A stretch of 14,931 nucleotides of DNA, from positions 1 through 14,931 of the forward strand of contig JAOUFP010000016.1 of NCBI GenBank assembly GCA_029858145.1. Direction: 5' to 3'. The notes beneath the pieces are model-generated. The model saw nothing but the letters and a program-made list of their open reading frames with translations. It was not told the DNA's origin and made no database searches. The position numbers and the translations under genes are program-made. Positions 6,116-13,468 of the stretch are shown here, one piece after another (within the stretch, counting starts at the first letter, position 1; each line of letters starts with the position of its first letter). This stretch comes from Nitrospirota bacterium (lineage in GTDB: Bacteria > Nitrospirota > Thermodesulfovibrionia > Thermodesulfovibrionales > UBA6898).

Positions 6116-7330
6116 TCATACCTTATCAAGCATATGCCCAAGCTTCTTTTTCTTTGTCTTCAGATATACCAGATTTTTTTCATGCGGATTTATCTCCATC
6201 GGAACCCTCTCAACGACCTTCAGTCCGTAGCCCTCGAGACCGACAATCTTTTTGGGATTATTCGTCATCAGCCGCATCTTTCGCACCCCGAGATCGACCA
6301 GCATCTGCGCGCCGATGCCATAGTCTCTCAAGTCTGCCTTAAAACCGAGTTTGATGTTGGCTTCGACCGTGTCAAGCCCTTTATCCTGCAGCTCGTAGGC
6401 CTTCAATTTATTCACGAGTCCTATGCCGCGGCCTTCCTGACGCATGTACAAGATGACCCCTTTGCCGTTCTCTTCTATCATCTCCATGGCTTTGTGCAGC
6501 TGATCACCGCAATCGCATCTCCTGGAGCTGAAGACATCGCCGGTCAGGCATTCTGAATGCACTCTTACCAGGACCTCGTCGTCCTGCTTTATCTCGCCTT
6601 TAACCAGAGCAATGTGGATATTGCTGTCCGCATCGTTCGAATACGCGATAGCAGTAAATTCTCCGCCATAATTCGTGGGCAATTTGGTCGTTGAAACCCG
6701 GTGGACAAACCGTTCAGTCCTGATCCGGTACTGTATGAGGTCCTTGATGGTGACTATCTTCATGTCATGCGCTTTGGCAAATTCCAAAAGCTCGGGTACC
6801 CTGGCCATTGTCCCGTCATCGTTCATGATCTCGCAGATGACGCCCGCCTGGTAGAGCCCTGAGAGTCTCGCAAGGTCCACCGAACCCTCTGTCTGGCCCG
6901 CCCTCTGCAGGACACCACCCGGCTTTGCCCTGAGCGGAAATACATGCCCCGGCCTCGCGATATCTTCCGCCTTTGTTGCGGGATTGATCGCGGTCAGGAT
7001 CGTAGTGGCCCTGTCAGCAGCAGAGATGCCGGTGGTGACGCCCTTTTTCGCTTCGATCGAAACAGTGAATGCGGTGCCGAAGGAAGAGGTATTGTCATCG
7101 GTCATCATCGGCAGTTTGAGTTCCCCGGTCCTCTCCGGTGTCAGGGAAAGGCAGATGAGTCCCCTGCCGTATTTTGCCATAAAATTGATCGCTTCAGGCG
7201 TGACTTTCTCAGCCGCCATGCAGAGATCGCCTTCGTTTTCACGGTCCTCGTCATCAACGAGAATAACCATCCTGCCTTTCGCGATATCCTCGATCGCTTC
7301 ATCTATCGTATTGAATTTGTTTTTCTGCAT
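6116..7330 (-). CDS. ribBA: Bifunctional 3,4-dihydroxy-2-butanone 4-phosphate synthase / GTP cyclohydrolase II
   Basis: The protein starts both branches of riboflavin synthesis: the N-terminal half converts ribulose 5-phosphate to the 4-carbon unit, the C-terminal half opens GTP. The product is 404 residues from the ATG at 7330, which has AAGGAG upstream; a TTG at 7339 overlaps that site and is less likely. DHBP-synthase motifs are DDEDRENEGD (about 26-35) and RPGHVFPLRA. The motif that normally reads GHTE is GQTE here (Gln146). The cyclohydrolase half keeps its zinc site, HSECLTGDVFSSRRCDCGD, plus RQEGRGIGL, RDYGIGAQ and MTNNPKK. It lies 46 bases after ribE and just before ribH. Confidence 0.97.
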   Translation of the reverse strand: MQKNKFNTIDEAIEDIAKGRMVILVDDEDRENEGDLCMAAEKVTPEAINFMAKYGRGLICLSLTPERTGELKLPMMTDDNTSSFGTAFTVSIEAKKGVTTGISAADRATTILTAINPATKAEDIARPGHVFPLRAKPGGVLQRAGQTEGSVDLARLSGLYQAGVICEIMNDDGTMARVPELLEFAKAHDMKIVTIKDLIQYRIRTERFVHRVSTTKLPTNYGGEFTAIAYSNDADSNIHIALVKGEIKQDDEVLVRVHSECLTGDVFSSRRCDCGDQLHKAMEMIEENGKGVILYMRQEGRGIGLVNKLKAYELQDKGLDTVEANIKLGFKADLRDYGIGAQMLVDLGVRKMRLMTNNPKKIVGLEGYGLKVVERVPMEINPHEKNLVYLKTKKKKLGHMLDKV

Positions 7331-7376
7331 CTTGATCAACTCCTTAGCAAAACTGATTTATATGCGAAAACCCGCC

Positions 7377-8015
7377 TCATGAGGCAAACCCTTCGCGAAG
7401 AAGGGTGTCCATAAAACCGGTGTCCTTTCCTTTGCTCAAAAATTTTGAAACATATTTGCCCAAGATATCAACTTCAATATTCACCGCGTCCCCTGCGCCT
7501 TTAAACCCGATGGTTGTCAGGCTTGCGGTATGGGGAATAATGACAATCGAGAATCCGTCCCTGAACACGTCGACCACCGTAAGGCTTATGCCGTCGACCG
7601 CAACAGACCCCTTTTCAACAAGAAAATCGGCGATGCGGCCCTCGGTCCCGATGACGATCTTGTAAACTTCTCCTGTCAGGGACTTTGATTTTATCTTTCC
7701 GACGCCGTCGATATGTCCTGTCACAAAATGGCCCCCGAGCTTCGCGTCCAGACGCAGGGCTGGCTCCAGATTGACCTGGTCCTTTATCTTCAGTTGTCCC
7801 ATATTGGTCGACTGCAGCGTTTCGTCCGAAAGATCAAACGAAAGGATATTTCCCTTTTTCTCTACGACCGTCAGACAGGTGCCGTTAACCGAGATGCTGT
7901 CGCCCAGCGCGGCATCATGCGCGAGAGTCTTTGCCTGCAGCGCAAGGCGGGCGCCGTTCTCCTTCCTGACCAGGGAGACTATCTCTCCCATCTCCACAAT
8001 CAGACCGGTAAACAA
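7377..8015 (-). CDS. ribE: Riboflavin synthase alpha subunit
   Basis: Riboflavin synthase dismutates two 6,7-dimethyl-8-ribityllumazine molecules into riboflavin and the RibH substrate. The 212-residue product is the expected tandem of two lumazine-binding barrels. Repeat one begins MFTGLIVEMG and contains SVNGTCLTV; repeat two contains GGHFVTGHIDGVG and VAVDGISLTV. The start is TTG at 8015-8013: MFTG is the near-invariant family N-terminus, and GAGGAG lies six bases before it. The TTG abuts the stop of the preceding gene, so translation is coupled. No FMN riboswitch precedes it; the gene is embedded in the lepA-lepB transcript. Confidence 0.97.
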   Translation of the reverse strand: MFTGLIVEMGEIVSLVRKENGARLALQAKTLAHDAALGDSISVNGTCLTVVEKKGNILSFDLSDETLQSTNMGQLKIKDQVNLEPALRLDAKLGGHFVTGHIDGVGKIKSKSLTGEVYKIVIGTEGRIADFLVEKGSVAVDGISLTVVDVFRDGFSIVIIPHTASLTTIGFKGAGDAVNIEVDILGKYVSKFLSKGKDTGFMDTLLREGFAS

Positions 8016-8363
8016 TCAGTACTCCTCTTCCATGACAAAATCAAACCGCTTCTGATAATATCCCCAGAAATCCACGGTCTCGGACCAGGTCGCCCTGACC
8101 TTGACCATTTTGTTTTCAATGCGCACTTCAAGGTCGTTTTCGACGAGGGGCACGTTCAATTCAGCCGCGTTCGCCATAATATTTTTCCTGATAGTATCTA
8201 CATTCCCGACATCGGTCTTCAGAAAATCCCTCGTGTGAGAGCCGAGCGTAAGATAGCGGTAATAGGGCTTGCCAAAAGATATCCCGACAAAAACGATGGC
8301 CACGAGGATAAATATGCCCACAAGACCCTTCACGAAACCCTTCTCTCCGATCTTTTTCATCAT
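8016..8363 (-). CDS. Small membrane-anchored DUF4845-like protein
   Basis: This is a 115-residue protein with one hydrophobic segment (about residues 12-32, GLVGIFILVAIVFVGISFG) after a basic N-terminus, followed by a polar domain expected outside the inner membrane. The pattern (a membrane segment, a Y-rich linker, an IRKNIMANAAELNV helix, then paired strands ending in a YYQKRFDFVMEE stretch) resembles DUF4845 proteins, which in many proteobacteria lie directly after lepB. The function is unknown; a link to the envelope or to LepB is only inferred from position. The start overlaps the lepB stop by 4 bases (ATGA), with a second Met one codon in. The stop abuts the ribE start. Confidence 0.75.
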   Translation of the reverse strand: MMKKIGEKGFVKGLVGIFILVAIVFVGISFGKPYYRYLTLGSHTRDFLKTDVGNVDTIRKNIMANAAELNVPLVENDLEVRIENKMVKVRATWSETVDFWGYYQKRFDFVMEEEY

Positions 8364-8989
8364 TGTATTAGCCTCCCTATGCGGTTAAAACGGACCCAGG
8401 TATTGTCGCTGTCCCACGACCAGTAGATGATAATCGCCTTTCCTTTTATCCTGGGAAGATCGACAAACCCCCAGAATCTGCTGTCGTAGCTCTGGTCCCT
8501 GTTGTCACCCATAACAAAAACACTTTCCTTCGGTACAGTGACAGGTCCGAAATTGTCCCTCTTGTCCATCCCGGAAGGCTTGATAAAGCTGTCGACATGC
8601 TGTGCATATGACTCAACAAGCTTCCGGCCGTTTACAAAGAGGGTCTTGTCTTTTGATTCGATGACATCCCCCTCTATACCGATTACCCTCTTTATAAAAT
8701 CCCGGGTAGGGTCTTCCGGGTATTTGAAGACTATGATGTCTCCCCTTTGCGGTTTTCTCAGTCCCGGCATCCTGAAAAGATGGATATTGGTGAAAGGCAC
8801 ATCAACCGGCGTCCCCAAAAGAAATTTGTTCACCAGGATATGGTCTCCTATCTGGAGCGTGGGGATCATCGAACCGGAAGGGATCTTGAAGGCCTGTATG
8901 ACGAATGTGCGGATGACAAGTGCTATGGCAAAGGCAACAACAATCGCCTCGATCGTCTCTCTTATATTCGATTTTTTCTGTTTTTTCAT
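8360..8989 (-). CDS. lepB: Signal peptidase I LepB
   Basis: LepB cuts signal peptides from exported proteins at the outer face of the inner membrane. The product is 209 residues with one N-terminal membrane segment (about 10-30), shorter than the two-spanning E. coli form. The nucleophile serine is in PSGSMIPTL (about residues 37-45) and the general-base lysine in DFIKRVIG (about 97-104). The conserved GDNRDQSYDSRFWG box lies near 160-173. The start ATG overlaps the lepA stop by 4 bases (ATGA). The lepA-lepB pair is widely conserved. Confidence 0.98.
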   Translation of the reverse strand: MKKQKKSNIRETIEAIVVAFAIALVIRTFVIQAFKIPSGSMIPTLQIGDHILVNKFLLGTPVDVPFTNIHLFRMPGLRKPQRGDIIVFKYPEDPTRDFIKRVIGIEGDVIESKDKTLFVNGRKLVESYAQHVDSFIKPSGMDKRDNFGPVTVPKESVFVMGDNRDQSYDSRFWGFVDLPRIKGKAIIIYWSWDSDNTWVRFNRIGRLIQ

Positions 8990-10773
8990 TTTAATTTCAG
9001 AACCGCGAGAAAGGCCTCCTGAGGAATTTCGACCCTTCCCACCTGCTTCATTCTTTTTTTGCCCTCCTTCTGTTTTTCCAGCAGTTTACGCTTCCGGGTG
9101 ATATCACCGCCGTAACACTTGGCCAGAACATCCTTGCGTATGGCCTTTACCGACTCCCGGGCGATGATCTTGCCGCCGATTGCGGCCTGGATAGCAACCT
9201 CATACATCTGCCTGGGGATGATCTCCCGCAACTTTTCAGTCAGCTGTCTGCCCTTATAATACGCCTTGTCCTTGTGAACTATCAAGGAAAGTGCGTCTAC
9301 AACCTCTCCGTTCAGGAGTATGTTCAGCTTCTCCAGGGTCGATTTCCGGTATCCGAGAAATTCGTAGTCCATGGAGGCATAACCCTTTGAAAGTGATTTC
9401 AGCCTGTCATAAAAATCCCAGAGTATCTCGTTCAGGGGCAGTTCGTATTCGACCTTTATCCTGTCTTTCCCGATGAAATGAAAGCTCTTCTGCGCGCCTC
9501 TTTTTTCCTGGCAGAGATCCAGAATAGGACCTATGAAATCCTTCGGGACAAAAATGGTCGCAACGACAAAGGGTTCTTCGATCATTTCGTATTTTTCAGG
9601 CAGCGAAGCGGGGTTTTCTATGAATATGACCCCGCCGTCAGTCTTTGTCACCCGGTAAACAACTGTAGGGGCGGTGCTTAAAAGTGAAAGACCGAACTCA
9701 CGCTCAAGTCTTTCCTGTATGATCTCCATATGCAGCAGACCGAGGAATCCGCACCTGAAGCCGAACCCGAGCGCGAGAGACGTCTCAGGTTCATAGTTAA
9801 AAGAGGAATCATTCAGCCTCAGCTTGTTCAGCGCGTCCCTGAGATTCTCGTATTGATGCGAGGCCGTGGGATAAAACCCGCAAAAGACCAGCGGCTTTAT
9901 ATCTTTATACCCTGGACAGGGTTCAGTCACGGGATGCGCGGCATCGACAATAGTGTCGCCGATCTTCGTGTCGGTCACGCTTTTTATCCCGGCAAAGATG
10001 TAGCCAACTTCTCCTGCCGAAAGTTCGTCAACAGGCCCCATCTTCGGGGAAAACACCCCCACCTGGGAAACTTCAAATACATTGTCCGTCGCGAGAAGCC
10101 TGATCTTCTGTCCGGCCTTCACCTTCCCGTCAAAAACTCTCACCAGGACAATCACCCCCTGATAGTTATCAAACCATGAATCAAAGAGCAACGCCTTCAG
10201 GGGCTTTTTATCATCACCGGAGGGCGGCGGCACCTTCTTTACGATAGCATCGAGAATCTCCTTTGTCCCTATGCCCTCCTTTGCGCTTGCGTGCACGGCC
10301 TCGGAACAGTCGATGCCTATGGCGTCTTCTATCTGCTCCTTTACCTTTTCCGGATCGGCGCTCGGGAGGTCTATCTTGTTGATGACAGGGATGATCTCGA
10401 GATCATGCTCAACCGCAAGATAGGCGTTTGCGAGTGTCTGCGCCTCAACCCCCTGCGTCGCGTCAACGACGAGCAGCGCTCCTTCGCAGGAGGCAAGGCT
10501 CCGGGAGACTTCATAGGAAAAATCAACGTGCCCCGGCGTATCTATCAGATTGAGAATATATTCGTTGCCGTCATCAGCCCTGTAGAGAAGCCTGACCGCA
10601 TGGGCCTTTATGGTAATACCTCTTTCCCGCTCAAGGTCCATCGAATCAAGGACCTGCGCGGTCATCTCCCTCGCGCTAAGAGCTCCCGTATATTCAAGCA
10701 GCCTGTCGGCGAGCGTTGATTTCCCGTGGTCTATGTGCGCTATGATCGAAAAATTACGAATCTTCTTTGACAT
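8986..10773 (-). CDS. lepA: Elongation factor 4 (LepA)
   Basis: LepA is a ribosome-associated GTPase linked to back-translocation and to ribosome assembly or initiation. The product is 595 residues, the normal length. G-domain motifs are AHIDHGKST (G1, about 12-20), RGITIK (G2), DTPGHVDF (G3), NKID (G4) and SAK (G5). The LepA-specific C-terminal part is present, including the basic CYGGDITRKRKLLEKQKEGKKR stretch, given here in outline: CYGGDITRKR then LLEKQKEGKKR. The start abuts the stop of the ROK kinase gene with no gap (TAA then ATG). No truncation or substitution is seen. Confidence 0.99.
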   Translation of the reverse strand: MSKKIRNFSIIAHIDHGKSTLADRLLEYTGALSAREMTAQVLDSMDLERERGITIKAHAVRLLYRADDGNEYILNLIDTPGHVDFSYEVSRSLASCEGALLVVDATQGVEAQTLANAYLAVEHDLEIIPVINKIDLPSADPEKVKEQIEDAIGIDCSEAVHASAKEGIGTKEILDAIVKKVPPPSGDDKKPLKALLFDSWFDNYQGVIVLVRVFDGKVKAGQKIRLLATDNVFEVSQVGVFSPKMGPVDELSAGEVGYIFAGIKSVTDTKIGDTIVDAAHPVTEPCPGYKDIKPLVFCGFYPTASHQYENLRDALNKLRLNDSSFNYEPETSLALGFGFRCGFLGLLHMEIIQERLEREFGLSLLSTAPTVVYRVTKTDGGVIFIENPASLPEKYEMIEEPFVVATIFVPKDFIGPILDLCQEKRGAQKSFHFIGKDRIKVEYELPLNEILWDFYDRLKSLSKGYASMDYEFLGYRKSTLEKLNILLNGEVVDALSLIVHKDKAYYKGRQLTEKLREIIPRQMYEVAIQAAIGGKIIARESVKAIRKDVLAKCYGGDITRKRKLLEKQKEGKKRMKQVGRVEIPQEAFLAVLKLK

Positions 10774-11724
10774 TTAAAATCTTGGCTGGGTATTTTTTTC
10801 TATTTTCATAAATACAAGACTGGCGGCTCCGACTGTTCCCGCCTCATCTCCAAGGGAGGAAGGGATAATCTTCACTGAATCAAACAGATCTTTAAAAGCC
10901 CTTCTCGAAGCCTCTCTTATCGCCTCCTGCACATATATGTTCCAGGCGCCGATAAGGCCTCCGGCAAGGATGATCGCTTCCGGACTCAATACATTTATCA
11001 TATTCGCGATACCTACTCCGAGGGCCTTCCCGGCCTCCCGCAGGATCTCCCGCGAAAGGGTGTCTCCCTCAAGGGCTGCCTTGTAGATATCCTCAGGTGT
11101 TATTTTGTAAATACTCCCCTTGCAGCATTCTTTCAGAATGCTCTCGGTCCCTTTCTCCAGCATCGCAACGGCTCTGGCGATCATCGCCCGGGCAGACGCA
11201 TAATTCTCAAGGCAGCCTATATTTCCGCAAGGGCATTTATCCGCTTCCGCGTTTATACTCATATGTCCAGCCTCCGCGGCAACATCGAGCAACTCTCCCT
11301 TGTGGATGATACCCCCTCCGATGCCTGTCCCCAGCGTCAGGAGCACAAAGCTTTCGAAGTTTTTCCCTGCTCCGCTCACCTTTTCCCCGAGTGCAGCGGC
11401 ATTGGCATCGTTTTCCAGAAAAACAGGGACATTGAATTTCCGCTGTATCCCGTGGACGAGATCTATCCCTTCCACTGCGCGCAGATTGGGAGAACTGAAA
11501 ACCCTGCCGTTTTTTCTGTCGATAATCCCGGCTACCCCCAACCCTATCCCTGCAATCTCTCCGTGTTTAACCTCTTCTATGGATTCCACAAGAGAGTCGA
11601 ATACCTGTTCGGAAGAAGATCTCTTTATCTTCCTGACGATCTCTCCCTCCGCGGAAACGAGAGCAACCCTGAGATTGGTCCCTCCGAGATCTATTCCTAT
11701 TGCATATTTCTTTGACATTATCAT
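10774..11724 (-). CDS. ROK-family sugar kinase (glucokinase-like)
   Basis: This 316-residue protein has the ROK layout: an N-terminal phosphate loop DLGGTNLRVA (about 12-21), ENDANAAALGE with the catalytic Asp (about 104-114), LTLGTGIGGGII (about 129-140), and the ROK zinc site, GHMSINAEADKCPCGNIGC followed by LENYAS, whose His and three Cys bind zinc. A second glycine block, ILAGGL, lies near residue 258. Glucokinase is the commonest activity of such sequences, but other hexoses or N-acetylhexosamines are possible. Start is ATG 11724, with an alternative ATG two codons in (11718); neither has a strong ribosome site. It is the first gene of the long minus-strand run and is divergent from the arsR-type gene. 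Confidence 0.9.
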   Translation of the reverse strand: MIMSKKYAIGIDLGGTNLRVALVSAEGEIVRKIKRSSSEQVFDSLVESIEEVKHGEIAGIGLGVAGIIDRKNGRVFSSPNLRAVEGIDLVHGIQRKFNVPVFLENDANAAALGEKVSGAGKNFESFVLLTLGTGIGGGIIHKGELLDVAAEAGHMSINAEADKCPCGNIGCLENYASARAMIARAVAMLEKGTESILKECCKGSIYKITPEDIYKAALEGDTLSREILREAGKALGVGIANMINVLSPEAIILAGGLIGAWNIYVQEAIREASRRAFKDLFDSVKIIPSSLGDEAGTVGAASLVFMKIEKNTQPRF

Positions 11725-11749
11725 TCGAGGATTCTTATTGAAGTCTCAC

Positions 11750-11779
11750 ATTTTATCACAAACTATTGTAGGGAGTAAA
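11750..11779 (-). promoter_or_regulatory. Candidate promoter of the ROK kinase-lepA-lepB-rib-nusB run
   Basis: On the minus strand TTTACT (11779-11774) and TAAAAT (11755-11750) are 18 bases apart. Five of six -10 positions and four of six -35 positions match the sigma-70 consensus. The predicted start is about 20 bases before the kinase ATG. Confidence 0.45.
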
Positions 11780-11801
11780 GAATACCCGCCCGAACTTTTA
11801 C

Positions 11802-11831
11802 TTGACGTTTCGGTCAATAAAAAAATAGAAT
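11802..11831 (+). promoter_or_regulatory. Promoter of the ArsR-type gene, overlapping a candidate operator
   Basis: TTGACG (11802-11807) and TAGAAT (11826-11831) are 18 bases apart and close to the sigma-70 consensus. The predicted transcription start falls at or one base before the ATG at 11839, implying a leaderless mRNA. The inverted repeat TTGAC-N6-GTCAA (11802-11817) includes the -35 element and is a plausible operator for autorepression. Confidence 0.55.
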
Positions 11832-11838
11832 AATTAAT

Positions 11839-12171
11839 ATGGCACAGAATAAGACATTGTTCGAACTGCAGTCTGAAGTCTGCAAGACGCTCGCAAGCCC
11901 CAAGAGACTGGAAATACTCAACGCCCTCAAGGAAGGCGAAAAAACGGTCAGTGAACTGGTTGAAATCCTCGGCGTGCCGAAGGCCAATGTCTCCCAGCAT
12001 CTTGCCGTTATGAGACATAAGGGTATACTCGACTCACGCAGGGAAGGCGTAAACATCTACTACCGCGTTGCCAACCCGAAGGTCATAAAGGCCTGCGTAT
12101 TAATGCGCGAGGTCCTTACCGAGCAGATGCAGGAAAAGTCCAAATTGATTGATATCGTCTCCAAGGAATAA
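11839..12171 (+). CDS. ArsR/SmtB-type winged-helix transcriptional repressor
   Basis: This 110-residue DNA-binding protein has the ArsR core: LASPKRLEILNAL (about 18-30), the helix-turn-helix TVSELVEILGVPKANVSQHLAVMRHKGIL (about 36-64, in two parts TVSELVEIL and GVPKANVSQHL), and the wing SRREGVNIYYRVA. It lacks the classic ELCVCDL metal site in the recognition region. Its only cysteines are Cys15 in the first helix and Cys86 in the last helix, which in this fold meet at the dimer interface; a thiol-based or metal sensor is possible but unproven. No Shine-Dalgarno site precedes the ATG. It stands alone on its strand, divergent from the ROK kinase operon, and may regulate itself or that operon. 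Confidence 0.93.
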   Translation: MAQNKTLFELQSEVCKTLASPKRLEILNALKEGEKTVSELVEILGVPKANVSQHLAVMRHKGILDSRREGVNIYYRVANPKVIKACVLMREVLTEQMQEKSKLIDIVSKE

Positions 12172-12187
12172 TTTTTTCAAAGGCGTT

Positions 12188-12273
12188 CCGGATGCATCCG
12201 GCGGCCCTTCCAAATGATGGCGTGGCAGAGTTTCTTTCCCATTCCTGCCTCCGGCAGGCGAAAAAGAAGGGAA
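12188..12273. repeat. Palindromic sequences between the arsR-type gene and the ftsEX operon
   Basis: CCGGATGCATCCGG (12188-12201) is a perfect 14-bp palindrome. CCTGCC-TCC-GGCAGG (12244-12258) is a perfect 6-bp stem, flanked further out by TTCCC (12236-12240) and GGGAA (12269-12273). The second resembles REP-like palindromes. Neither has a U-tract that would make it a clear terminator. No gene is supported between 12172 and 12409. Confidence 0.45.
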
Positions 12274-12344
12274 TCCAGGCCGATAAAAGTTTTTTCTCTC
12301 TTCAGATGCTCAAAGCCTTTGCCCTGCACTTCGGGCATATTCCC

Positions 12345-12374
12345 TTCACTTTTTTGAAGATAAGTACTTATAAT
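12345..12374 (+). promoter_or_regulatory. Candidate promoter of the ftsEX operon
   Basis: A consensus -10, TATAAT (12369-12374), lies 18 bases after TTCACT (12345-12350), which matches the -35 at four of six positions. Predicted start is 12381-12382, giving about 28 bases of leader before the first gene at 12410. A 14-codon ORF begins right at that point (see findings). Confidence 0.5.
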
Positions 12375-12409
12375 ACAAAGGATGTTTTACAAAACGACAG
12401 GTTACGACC

Positions 12410-12787
12410 ATGCTCGTAGGGTATAATACCAATGTACCTTACAAGGGTACCATATACCATGTCCAGACAGAAGACAGCGGACTGAAAAATCCCGTTATCA
12501 TAACGCTGTTGTACCTCAAGGGAACTATATTGGCCTCAAAGAAGTCCAGCTATGCGCATCTTGCCTCCAGCCCTGACTATAAGGAGAAAGCAAGAGAAAT
12601 CATGAAGGAACAGCACAAGGCCATGATAAAGGAGCTAATTGCGGGCAAGCATACCCCTGCCGGAGGGGAGCCTCCAGCCCCTGCGCAGATTCAAAACAGT
12701 GCAGAGCAGCAGACTGAACCGAAAAGCCAGATCGTAAAAAGTCTTGATGATATACTCCTTGACTACATCATCAAGAAGAATGAATGA
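12410..12787 (+). CDS. Conserved protein of unknown function at the head of the ftsEX operon
   Basis: This is a 125-residue soluble protein with no signal peptide and no membrane segment. The N-terminal half (about 1-50) is strand-rich and looks like the conserved part: GYNTNVPYKGTIYHVQTEDS, then GLKNPVIITLLYLKGTILASKK. A charged helix follows (YKEKAREIMKEQHKAMIKEL, about 57-76), then a Pro/Ala/Gln-rich linker (about 80-108), and a short C-terminal helix (KSLDDILLDYIIKK). I recall similar proteins in deltaproteobacteria and Nitrospirota but know no assigned function. The ribosome site is weak. It precedes ftsE by 15 bases on the same strand and from the same promoter, which suggests, without proving, a role tied to FtsEX or cell division. 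Confidence 0.82.
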   Translation: MLVGYNTNVPYKGTIYHVQTEDSGLKNPVIITLLYLKGTILASKKSSYAHLASSPDYKEKAREIMKEQHKAMIKELIAGKHTPAGGEPPAPAQIQNSAEQQTEPKSQIVKSLDDILLDYIIKKNE

Positions 12788-12802
12788 GAGGGTTATTTCC
12801 CG

Positions 12803-13468
12803 ATGATCCATTTTCAGAATGTTACAAAGGATTTTGACAACCAGACTGCATTAAAGGATATCAGTTTTTCAGTCGATAAGGGCCAGATGGTCTTTCTGAC
12901 CGGACCAAGCGGTTCCGGCAAGACTACGCTTCTGAAGTTGATCTACCTTGCCGAAAGGCCCGACAACGGCGAAATCATCATCGACGGATATGATACTTCC
13001 CAGATAAAAGATTCCGGCATACCTTTGGTCAGGCGCAGCATCGGGATCGTTTTCCAGGATTTCAGACTCCTCGAAAACAGGACCGTGTTCGAAAATATCT
13101 CGATAGCCCTGCGCATCAGGGGAATAGGCGAAAAGGAGACAAAGACAAGGACCTATGATGTGCTCAAGAACGTAAACCTCCGGCATAAAGCGGACAGCTA
13201 CCCGAAAAGGCTTTCCGGCGGGGAGCAGCAGAGGGTGGTTATCGCGAGAGCGATCGTTCCGGAACCCGTGATTCTGCTCGCTGACGAACCGACCGGGAAT
13301 CTCGATCCGGATACAGCGGAAGGGGTAATGAATACTTTTAAGAACGTTCATGCAAAAGGCACCACGATACTTATCGCCACGCACAACAGGGAACTTTACC
13401 GGAATACAGGCAATAAAGTGTTGCGGCTGGACTCAGGCAATCTCATTGGGGAGGAATTTGGCAGATGA
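12803..13468 (+). CDS. ftsE: Cell division ATP-binding protein FtsE
   Basis: FtsE is the cytoplasmic ATPase of the FtsEX complex, which uses ATP to switch on periplasmic murein hydrolase activators at the septum. The 221-residue product is the usual length. Motifs are Walker A GPSGSGKTT (about 34-42), the Q-loop VFQDFRLL, the ABC signature LSGGEQQR (about 138-145), Walker B ILLADEPTGNLD and the switch histidine in THN. The FtsE-typical pairing with ftsX is present: the two genes overlap by 4 bases (ATGA). GAGAGGG lies ten bases before the start. Confidence 0.98.
   Translation: MIHFQNVTKDFDNQTALKDISFSVDKGQMVFLTGPSGSGKTTLLKLIYLAERPDNGEIIIDGYDTSQIKDSGIPLVRRSIGIVFQDFRLLENRTVFENISIALRIRGIGEKETKTRTYDVLKNVNLRHKADSYPKRLSGGEQQRVVIARAIVPEPVILLADEPTGNLDPDTAEGVMNTFKNVHAKGTTILIATHNRELYRNTGNKVLRLDSGNLIGEEFGR

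Noticed and set aside
8016..8100. Possible FMN riboswitch upstream of ribE
   Set aside because: The upstream bases are coding sequence of the preceding gene, and no RFN-type conserved helices were found.
7713..8426. 237-codon plus-strand ORF opposite ribE, the DUF4845-like gene and the end of lepB
   Set aside because: It is long, but three real genes with clear motifs occupy the other strand, and its protein shows no domain pattern.
12172..12190. Possible intrinsic terminator after the arsR-type gene
   Set aside because: A T-run follows the stop, but no stable stem lies directly before it.
12192..12419. 75-codon ORF between the arsR-type gene and the 12410 gene
   Set aside because: It runs through two palindromes and a consensus promoter, has no ribosome site, and shows no conserved pattern.
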